Source: Succinivibrio dextrinosolvens DSM 3072
GTDB taxonomy: Bacteria; Pseudomonadota; Gammaproteobacteria; Enterobacterales; Succinivibrionaceae
Reading direction: 5' to 3'
DNA: 49,537 nucleotides
Assembly (NCBI RefSeq): GCF_900167015.1
Contig: NZ_FUXX01000015.1
Span: 1 to 49,537, forward strand
Shown: one piece after another, positions 43,025 to 49,537 of the stretch
Layout: each line of letters opens with the position of its first letter
How positions within the stretch are numbered: the first letter of the stretch is position 1
The notes under the pieces: generated by a model
The model's database searches: none
Told to the model about the DNA's origin: nothing
Seen by the model: the letters and a program-made list of their open reading frames with translations, nothing else
Translations under genes and position numbers: made by a program

Positions 43025-43678
43025 TCAGTCTGCATCTGAGAGATTGAAGTTTTTCCAGTAAGCACCAAACTCCGGAAGAATATGTTCGCGCAGAAGTTCT
43101 ACAACACGACCGATGTTCTTTTCACGAATAGCATTTGCAATATTCTGATGTTCAACAATTGATTTCTGCATATGCTCCAGATTGTTGCCCAGAAAGTTTC
43201 TTGCAGTATCCATGATTGCAGAGATTCTTTCAAAAGAGGTAATAAAGTAGTTGTTCTCACACAGAGAAACCAGAGTCTCGTGGAACAGAGAGTCCTGCTG
43301 AAGATAGACATCCCCCTGATTCAGGGCCAGGGCAGATTTCATCTTCATAATAATGTTTTCTGTTCTCTCAATGAGTTTTTCCTGATTCTGTCCAAAGGAG
43401 AGGATCATTCCCTGAGATTCGATGACAAAACGGAAATTTAATAGATTCAGAAGCTCTTTCTGAGATAAAGAGAATACATAGGTTCCGCTTTTTGGCTTAC
43501 GCACGACCAGACCTTCGGCCTGAAGTCTTTTTAAGGCATCTCTGATAGGGGCCTTGTTTGCCTTTAGAGACTGCTCAAGAGTTCTTTCAGAGATTTTTTC
43601 ACCCATGGCAAAAGTGCCGTTGACTATCATTTCTTTGATTCGGGTGTAGATAATGTCTTTTTGTAAGTCGTGTTCCAT
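43025..43678 (-). CDS. GntR-family (FadR/FCD subfamily) transcriptional regulator
   Basis: A 217-aa regulator. The N-terminal winged helix has IYTRIKEMIVNGTFAMGEKI, then APIRDALKRLQAEGLV and PKSGTYVF. The C-terminal FCD domain is all helical, with likely metal ligands D...H...H in LQQDSLFHETLVSLCEN and VEHQNIANAI. Effectors for this group are usually organic acids. It lies between corA (same strand) and the divergent phosphate transporter gene; which of them it controls cannot be told. Confidence 0.9.
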   Translation of the reverse strand: MEHDLQKDIIYTRIKEMIVNGTFAMGEKISERTLEQSLKANKAPIRDALKRLQAEGLVVRKPKSGTYVFSLSQKELLNLLNFRFVIESQGMILSFGQNQEKLIERTENIIMKMKSALALNQGDVYLQQDSLFHETLVSLCENNYFITSFERISAIMDTARNFLGNNLEHMQKSIVEHQNIANAIREKNIGRVVELLREHILPEFGAYWKNFNLSDAD

Positions 43679-43956
43679 ATTTTTTTACGTTTATTTGACG
43701 TTAAAAATTTTTTTTTCATTATATAATCTGCAATCTCAAAATCTCAAATTATCTAAAAAAAATGGTGCTTTGAACCAAAATAACGAGATATTTGTCACAA
43801 TTAGCGAAATGTTAATAATTTTAATTTTTTGCTTTGAAATTTCTTAATTTTTCAGTGTATGAAAGTTGTCTAATACATTGAACAGCAAGGCTACCCAAAA
43901 CCGAGGTAACTTATGCTAAAATTCAAAAAAAATGTTAGAGCACAATTAGGAAAAAT

Positions 43957-46413
43957 ATGTTTGAAGCAATTGTCTTTATATTAGTAGTAATGCTAATGCT
44001 TCTTGCCACCTTGGATCTTTTTGTAGGTGTAAGTAATGACGCGGCCAACTTCCTTAATTCAGCAGTTGGCACAAGAATCGCTCCTTTATTTGTTATTATG
44101 CTGGTTGCATCAGTGGGCGTTCTTTGCGGAGCAACCTTTTCATCAGGAATGATGGAAGTGGCCAGAAAGGGAATGCTGTTCCCGGAGCTGTTCTCCTTTG
44201 AGGAAATAATGCTGATTTTTGCAGCAGTAATGATTTCTGATGTTCTACTTTTAAACCTTTTCAATTCCTTTGGTCTTCCTACCTCTACCACCGTATCAAT
44301 CGTCTTTGAGCTTTTAGGTGCAGCAACATTTGCATCTTTCTATAAGGTGTACGGTACAGACCTTCCGCTTTCAGATATTTTCAGCTATATCAAGCTGGAT
44401 AGAACCGCAACTATCGTCTCTGCGATTCTGCTCTCTGTTGTACTGGCATTTATAACCGGTATGATTGTTCAGTTTATCTGCAGACTGCTCTTTACATTCA
44501 GATTTGACAGAACCGTAAATTATCTTGGCGGTGTATTCTGCGGTCTTTCTCTGACAGCTATTTCATACTTCCTGGTTATCAAGGGTGCCAAGGGCGCATC
44601 CTTTATGAAACCTGAGTATCTTGATTTTATTGATACCCACTTCAATACCATCATGTGGTGTATCTTTATCGGCTTCACCATATTAGGTCAGCTGATAATC
44701 CTTTTAAAGGGCAATGTGTTCAGACTTATTATTCTTGCCGGAACCTTTGCTCTTGCATTCTCATTTGCAGGAAACGACCTTGTAAACTTCGTGGGTGTTC
44801 CTCTGGCTGCTTTAGACAGCTTCGAGTTCTGGTCTGAAAATGCCTTTGGCAACCCAATGTTCCTGATGAATCATTTAAATGAGAACAATGTTACAAGTAC
44901 CATCTGGCTGTTCCTTGCAGGCTCTGTAATGTGCATAACCCTGTGGGTTAGTAAGAAGGCTAGACAGGTAGTTCAGACCTCAATCAATCTGTCATCATCA
45001 ACCTCTGGTTCACGTGAGCAGTTCGGTGCTTCAACCCTAGGACGAATCATTACCAGAATGGGCCTGGGGGTTTCACGCGCTGTTTATAAGACAGTTCCAA
45101 ACAACTCAGCAAGATTCATTCGTCACAGATACAGACAGCCTGCAGTTGTAAAAGGTCAGGAAAGACTTCCTTTTGACTATGTAAGAGCCTCTGTAAATCT
45201 TGTGGTGGCTGCAACCTTAATTTCTGTTGCCACCTCTCTGAAATTACCTTTATCAACAACCTATGTATGTTTCATGGTTGCTATGGGCTCATCCTTTGCT
45301 GATGGTGCCTGGGATAGAGAAAGTGCTGTTTACAGAATTTCAGGTGTAGTTACTGTAATTGCAGGCTGGTTCTTAACCGGTATCTCTGCATTCAGCTTTG
45401 CTGCATTTATCAACTTTATTCTATGTAATCTTGGTTTCTATGCTGCTTTATTCCTGATCCCTTGTGTATTTGCTCTGATTATCTACACTAATTTCATCAG
45501 AAAGACTCAGACTGCAGCAGTAAGCTCAATTCTATCTGCCAAGAGCGACAGAGAGATTCTAAACAGTGTAGCTTCAACTGTTCCTAGCTACTACGAGAAG
45601 GAAATAACCTGTATCAAGACTGCTTTGGATGCTTTCTTTGAGGATAACGAGTTTGGTCTTCGCAAGGTAAGAAACAAAGCCTCAAATATCGCCGATGCTA
45701 TTTCTATTGAAAGAAGTGCATACTACTCACTGGCTGTAGGTTCTGAGCAGAAGCTCTATCCTATAAAGAATCAGTCAACTACCAGCACCAATGATGCAAA
45801 GTTCTTCTTCTACCTGGTATTCTCAAATCTAAGAGAGGCTTCAAAGTCTGTTCATTATGCACTTGATCAGGCTGTAAACCATGTTGCCAACCGTCATACA
45901 ATCTTCGGTGGTGCCATGAAGGAAAGCCTGTTTGACCTTGTTAAGAGAATTGATAGGCTGGTTGAAGATCTGCGTGCGATTGAAGAAAAGCAGTCTGCTG
46001 CCAATGTAGAGTCTGTAGTTAAGCACGCCAAGAAACTTAACCGTGATATTGATAAGTGTCAGATGGAGCTTGTATCAATCATTGGTAGAGAACATGTTTC
46101 AATGCATTCCTCTGAAATGTATCTGACATTCCTGCAATGTATGCGTGATTTAGCAAACCGTTATGTTGCTGTAAGTATGCAGGAACGAGCTCTGGCTGAG
46201 ATTGTTCTTGGCAAGTCTCATTTTGATGAAGCTGACAGTCAGGTTCAGAGTTCATCACTGGCAACCGCCTTCCGTGAGGATCGTGAGGATATCAGTATCT
46301 CATCTTCAGACAAGGTGGATGCTGAGATTGTTGCTCCAGCATATGAGGATGACGGCGAGATGATTATTCTTCCAAAATCACCTGCAGCTATGGAGCAGGA
46401 AAAGAACAGCTAG
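43957..46413 (+). CDS. PiT-family inorganic phosphate transporter with long C-terminal extension
   Basis: An 818-aa inner-membrane phosphate permease. The two PiT signatures are VSNDAANFLNSAVGTR near residue 26 and AGNDLVNFVGVP near 271, each followed by a helical block. After the last helix (about residue 530) comes a 290-residue cytoplasmic region, mostly helical, resembling PhoU-like bundles, ending in an acidic tail. Typical PiT proteins have about 420-530 residues, so the extension is notable; it may replace a separate PhoU/pit accessory protein. AGGA lies 6 nt before the ATG. A 278-nt divergent promoter region separates it from the GntR gene. Confidence 0.9.
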   Translation: MFEAIVFILVVMLMLLATLDLFVGVSNDAANFLNSAVGTRIAPLFVIMLVASVGVLCGATFSSGMMEVARKGMLFPELFSFEEIMLIFAAVMISDVLLLNLFNSFGLPTSTTVSIVFELLGAATFASFYKVYGTDLPLSDIFSYIKLDRTATIVSAILLSVVLAFITGMIVQFICRLLFTFRFDRTVNYLGGVFCGLSLTAISYFLVIKGAKGASFMKPEYLDFIDTHFNTIMWCIFIGFTILGQLIILLKGNVFRLIILAGTFALAFSFAGNDLVNFVGVPLAALDSFEFWSENAFGNPMFLMNHLNENNVTSTIWLFLAGSVMCITLWVSKKARQVVQTSINLSSSTSGSREQFGASTLGRIITRMGLGVSRAVYKTVPNNSARFIRHRYRQPAVVKGQERLPFDYVRASVNLVVAATLISVATSLKLPLSTTYVCFMVAMGSSFADGAWDRESAVYRISGVVTVIAGWFLTGISAFSFAAFINFILCNLGFYAALFLIPCVFALIIYTNFIRKTQTAAVSSILSAKSDREILNSVASTVPSYYEKEITCIKTALDAFFEDNEFGLRKVRNKASNIADAISIERSAYYSLAVGSEQKLYPIKNQSTTSTNDAKFFFYLVFSNLREASKSVHYALDQAVNHVANRHTIFGGAMKESLFDLVKRIDRLVEDLRAIEEKQSAANVESVVKHAKKLNRDIDKCQMELVSIIGREHVSMHSSEMYLTFLQCMRDLANRYVAVSMQERALAEIVLGKSHFDEADSQVQSSSLATAFREDREDISISSSDKVDAEIVAPAYEDDGEMIILPKSPAAMEQEKNS

Positions 46414-46437
46414 ACTGTTCTATAACCAAATACAATT

Positions 46438-46471
46438 AAGGCTCATTGGTTTTACCTCTGAGCCTTTTTTT
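46438..46471 (+). terminator. terminator of the phosphate transporter gene
   Basis: AAGGCTCA/TGAGCCTT with a 13-nt loop followed by a T-run of seven. Confidence 0.92.
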
Positions 46472-46510
46472 GTAACTGAATACTTCTATTTTCTGTCTTA
46501 TCTTTTGGTT

Positions 46511-47080
46511 CTAAAAAACTCCGTGTTCATGAAGAATATTAACACCAATTAAAAACAGGGTAATCGCACCCAAAAGATTTAATACTCTGTCGAGTTTTCT
46601 GAATTTTGAAAGCTGCTGTCCAGCCATAAAGCTTACGAAAGATATGGTAAAGCAGACGAGGCCAATTACTAAGGATGAGTAGAGAATTCTTGGATTTGAG
46701 GTAAGTCCCAGTGAAAATCCAACTGCAAGGGCATCAATTGAAGTTGCAATTCCAAGGCTTAGAAGAATAAAAAAGTTGATGTGGCGTGCTTCCTGAGATT
46801 CTCCCTGAATAGCTTCCTTTATCATATTAAAACTTACGCAGGCTAAAAGAATAAATGCCAGCCAGTGATCGTATTCGTCGATTAGGCCAATGATTGATTC
46901 TCCGCATTTAAATCCAATCATAGGCATCAAAAACTGAAAGAATCCGAAGGTAAAGGCCATACTTAAAGCATGACGCAATCTTGATTCTGAAGAGATCTGT
47001 TTCTTACCATAGATTACAGAACAGACTGATGCATCAATAGAAAGTGCAACAGCGGTAATAAATATTTCTAAAGTTGTCAT
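46511..47080 (-). CDS. mntP: MntP-type manganese efflux pump
   Basis: A 189-aa membrane protein with six helices. The conserved acidic motifs ALSIDASVCS (helix 1) and ATSIDALAVG (helix 4) are those of MntP (YebN), which exports Mn(2+). AAGGT lies 6 nt before the ATG. Only 60 nt separate it from the terminator of the upstream gene, so there is no room for the yybP-ykoY manganese riboswitch often found with mntP. Confidence 0.93.
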   Translation of the reverse strand: MTTLEIFITAVALSIDASVCSVIYGKKQISSESRLRHALSMAFTFGFFQFLMPMIGFKCGESIIGLIDEYDHWLAFILLACVSFNMIKEAIQGESQEARHINFFILLSLGIATSIDALAVGFSLGLTSNPRILYSSLVIGLVCFTISFVSFMAGQQLSKFRKLDRVLNLLGAITLFLIGVNILHEHGVF

Positions 47081-47139
47081 GAAATTACCTTTTTTTTAGG
47101 CAATTATAAAAGATCTTAAGGGAGAGCTTCAAACAATAA

Positions 47140-47176
47140 AAAAGCTAATATTCACTTAAGGTGAATATTAGCTTTT
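47140..47176 (-). terminator. nupC terminator
   Basis: AAAAGCTAATATTCAC/GTGAATATTAGCTTTT, a perfect 16-bp stem with a 5-nt loop, followed by T's on the minus strand, 18 nt after the nupC stop. Confidence 0.92.
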
Positions 47177-47194
47177 ATCTAAAGTAGACTGTAA

Positions 47195-48397
47195 TTAACC
47201 GAATGAAAGAACTAAGCCTACCATGAATGCGTTAAACAGATTCAGGGCAAATGCACCTAATAAAGCTCTTACAATAATCTGAGCTAGAACCTGCTTTTTT
47301 GGAGGGAATAATGAACCGATAGATGCAACGCATACAGCCATACTTCCAATGTTTGAGAAGCCTGAGATTGCAATACATAGAACAGCCTGTGTTCTGTAGT
47401 CCATGCTCTGTAATGCTGGAGCTAATTCGGAGAATGCTACAAACTCGTTTAAAACAAGCTTTGAGCCTAAAAGCTGTGCACCAAAATCAGTATACTCTCC
47501 ACTTAAGCCCATGAAGTATGAAACAGGGTAGAAGATCCATCCAAAGATTTTCTCGATGGTAAGACCGGTAGGTGACAGGATGCCATTAACCAGTGCAACC
47601 ATTGCCACAATTGCAACTAGAGATGCAGCAATAGCAGAAACAATCTTAATACCATCCATTGCTCCATTTCCCAGAGCATCAATTACATTACATCCAGCCT
47701 GCTTTCTGTCAATCTCAAGCTTTGATGTAATTGCAACCTCTTCCTGTTCTGGATAAAGGATTTTTGACATGATGATTGAACCAAAAGGAATCAGAGTACA
47801 TGCAAGGATTAGGAACTGCATTGGAATACCTAATGCGTTGTATCCGCCAAGAATGGATACAGACATACTTCCCATACCGGCAACTACTACAACGAAGATT
47901 TCACTCTTGGTCATGTTGCTCAGGTACTTGGAAATCAGAAGTGGTGATTCGGTCTGACCAAGGAACATATTGGCAACTGAGATGAAGCTTTCAACACGGG
48001 TGGTACCGATTAGCTTACCTACAGCAGATCCGATTACTTTAATAACGAAGCCAAGAATTCCAAGATAAGAAAGAACGTTTACAAGAGCACCGAAGAAAAT
48101 AAGGTTGGTCAGAACCTGGAAGAGGAAGATGAAACCAGACTTTTCAATATCGATTAAAGGTCCGAATACGAAAGCAAGACCGTTTCTTCCATATCCAAGT
48201 ACAAGAAGAAATGCATCTGAAATCTTCTCAATAACCCAGATACCTGTAGGAAGCTTGATAAAGATAAGGCAAAGGACGAACTGGGCAATCAGTGCCTTTA
48301 TGATCATCTTCCATTTGATATGCTTTTTGCCGTTAGAAAATAGGAACATAACTCCCAGGATAAGAGTCATGCCTATAAGGTTAAGTATTGCAGACAT
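47195..48397 (-). CDS. nupC: concentrative nucleoside transporter (NupC/CNT family)
   Basis: A 400-aa cation-coupled nucleoside importer with about ten membrane segments. The family motifs GQTESPLLISKYLSNMTKSE and NEFVAFSELA are present, and SGFSNIGSMAVCVASIGSLF lies near the end. AAAGGT is 7 nt before the ATG. It follows udk after 31 nt, so import and phosphorylation of nucleosides are coexpressed. Confidence 0.95.
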   Translation of the reverse strand: MSAILNLIGMTLILGVMFLFSNGKKHIKWKMIIKALIAQFVLCLIFIKLPTGIWVIEKISDAFLLVLGYGRNGLAFVFGPLIDIEKSGFIFLFQVLTNLIFFGALVNVLSYLGILGFVIKVIGSAVGKLIGTTRVESFISVANMFLGQTESPLLISKYLSNMTKSEIFVVVVAGMGSMSVSILGGYNALGIPMQFLILACTLIPFGSIIMSKILYPEQEEVAITSKLEIDRKQAGCNVIDALGNGAMDGIKIVSAIAASLVAIVAMVALVNGILSPTGLTIEKIFGWIFYPVSYFMGLSGEYTDFGAQLLGSKLVLNEFVAFSELAPALQSMDYRTQAVLCIAISGFSNIGSMAVCVASIGSLFPPKKQVLAQIIVRALLGAFALNLFNAFMVGLVLSFG

Positions 48398-48428
48398 ATG
48401 TATACCTTTAATTTCGGTGAAGTAAAAT

Positions 48429-49049
48429 TTAATCTTGATTTGAAACTATAATGCTTTCGATTTTAGTTTTGACGATGTCAAAAGCAGCCTCGTTCAGTGC
48501 ACTGTTGATAATAATATCTGCAACTGATTTTGTTGGTTCAACAAACAGGTTGTGCATTGGTTTAACAGTGGACAGGTACTGAGCGATGATATCAGGAAGC
48601 TCTCTTCCTCTCATTTTGATATCTCTTGCTGCGCGTCTTAGAATTCTTTCATCAGCGTCAGCGTCAAGGTAGATCTTGTAGTCAAAAAGCTCACTTAGCT
48701 GAGTTTCGTGAAGAACAAGAATGCCTTCAACGATGATGACTTTACATGGTTTGATGAGAACGGTTTTATCTGATCTGTTGTGCTGTGTGAAATCGTATAG
48801 AGGACCTTCAACTTCGTGTCCGTTTTTTAGCTGTTTGATATGTTCAATCAGAAGGGAGGTTTCTAGTGAATCAGGGTGATCATAGTTGATTAGTTTTCTG
48901 TGTTCAAAGTCAATATCATCACGTCTTCTGTAGTAGTTATCATGGTAGATGACTGTCAGGTTGTCGCCGAAATATTCTTTAAGTCTTTTCGTAAAGGTTG
49001 ACTTACCTGAACCGGTACCGCCTGCAATTCCAATAAATACTGTTTTCAC
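48429..49049 (-). CDS. udk: uridine kinase
   Basis: A 206-aa P-loop kinase phosphorylating uridine and cytidine with ATP or GTP. Walker A is GIAGGTGSGKSTF at residues 7-19; the substrate site YHDNYYRRRDDIDFEHR and the later FDYKIYLDADADERILRRAARD are typical. Length matches E. coli Udk (213). The start codon is GTG, with a weak GAGAG ribosome site. First gene of a udk-nupC pyrimidine salvage pair. Confidence 0.95.
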   Translation of the reverse strand: MKTVFIGIAGGTGSGKSTFTKRLKEYFGDNLTVIYHDNYYRRRDDIDFEHRKLINYDHPDSLETSLLIEHIKQLKNGHEVEGPLYDFTQHNRSDKTVLIKPCKVIIVEGILVLHETQLSELFDYKIYLDADADERILRRAARDIKMRGRELPDIIAQYLSTVKPMHNLFVEPTKSVADIIINSALNEAAFDIVKTKIESIIVSNQD

Positions 49050-49404
49050 TATCTTACTCTCTTCAACTTATCTATAGATCTGGCAATCTAACGTAAATTG
49101 TGTTTTTTATAAAGTTATTAGGTATTTCAGTACGTTTTAAAAGATCTGTACACAAACGGTGGCTATTATACATGATTTGAGTCACATTTATAGCCTTTTT
49201 TTGTTGAAGAAATCTGGAATATGAAACTCAGAAAGAACAAAGAGGGTGACTAAAAAGGTCGCCCTCTATTTTTACCTAAATTTTGTGGTTTTATTAACAT
49301 TATTGATAATATTTTTATATTAAAACTTTATCTATTTCCTTGATATACAAAGTTAATATACTATACTTAATAATATAAAGAGTTATATTATTGGTAATAT
49401 CGTT
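49050..49404. other. AT-rich region between udk and the partial transposase gene
   Basis: 355 bases. It holds the udk promoter on the minus strand and a hairpin AGAGGG-t-GAC / GTC-g-CCCTCT (49241-49269) with T-rich sequence on both sides, probably a bidirectional terminator. The last 100 bases are nearly all A/T with repeated ATATTA motifs and should include the end of the IS whose transposase starts at 49405; I could not fix that end. Confidence 0.5.
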
Positions 49405-49537
49405 ATGGATAAAGAAGATCTTTTCAAACCCTATATTCAAGATGATTTAGCCTTACTTCCTCCTTGTATTGGTGATTTTATCTCCCCTTCAGATCCCGTC
49501 AGACTCGTAAGTACAATTGTTGATAAACTTGATATCT
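49405..49537 (+). CDS. IS1182-type transposase, N-terminal part (cut by window edge)
   Basis: Only the first 44 codons are visible, MDKEDLFKPYIQDDLALLPP onward. The pattern of LLPP-x(2)-DFI followed by DPVRLV and VDKLDI is the N-terminal signature of IS1182/IS5-like transposases (compare LFPPSLxDFIPxxHPVR). No clear ribosome site is seen before the ATG. Whether the element is complete cannot be judged. Confidence 0.75.
   Translation, partial: MDKEDLFKPYIQDDLALLPPCIGDFISPSDPVRLVSTIVDKLDI

Noticed and set aside
47081-47139. yybP-ykoY manganese riboswitch before mntP
   Set aside because: The space to the nupC terminator is only about 60 nt and lacks the conserved loops.

Overview
The window looks like chromosome from an anaerobic, gut-type gammaproteobacterium. 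My best guess is a member of the Succinivibrionaceae. That guess is inference from gene content: a fused trpC-trpF gene, slyX, TrpL-type attenuation, NIF-type Fe-S assembly, many PD-(D/E)XK/Rpn-type accessory genes, and fairly AT-rich DNA with strong AGGAG-like ribosome sites. No rRNA, tRNA or CRISPR array was seen.

Layout. 0.1-1.0 kb: an Rpn-type nuclease gene. 1.3-6.5 kb: a co-oriented run of copA (with a fused C-terminal CopZ-like domain), an AsnC/Lrp regulator overlapping it by 4 nt, nifU and nifS. 6.8-10.4 kb: three tandem membrane GGDEF genes, the middle one with a degenerate active site. 10.7-13.8 kb: a hisC-type aminotransferase overlapping aroA, then a small exported protein. 13.8-18.5 kb (minus): an AIDA/TibA-type autotransporter and its strand-loop-strand O-heptosyltransferase. 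18.5-24 kb: AT-rich DNA with a possible sRNA, a small membrane protein, an Fsr-like MFS pump, an unusual hairpin and 54-aa ORF, an EIIC-like membrane protein, and a HAD lipoprotein gene broken by an in-frame stop.

24.2-34.2 kb (minus): the tryptophan pathway in two transcription units, trpL1-trpE-trpG and trpL2-trpD-trpCF-trpB-trpA. Each starts with its own leader peptide carrying tandem Trp codons and its own attenuator hairpin. Between them lie an AAA-ATPase/nuclease gene and a divergent metallo-hydrolase gene.

34.4-37.6 kb: a half-size EamA-type transporter, an AAA-ATPase without its nuclease tail, and a complete ISL3-family insertion sequence with inverted repeats and an 8-bp target duplication. 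37.6-49.1 kb: housekeeping and transport genes (asnS, three envelope genes, slyX, a Nudix hydrolase, corA, a GntR regulator, a PiT phosphate transporter, mntP, nupC, udk). The right edge cuts through the start of an IS1182-type transposase.

The most noteworthy signals are the duplicated trp attenuator, the internal start inside copA for a free CopZ, the NifU with a cysteine-less Nfu domain, the autotransporter with a Cys-rich N-terminus and no visible signal peptide, and a hairpin in the ISL3 element that buries the transposase ribosome site.
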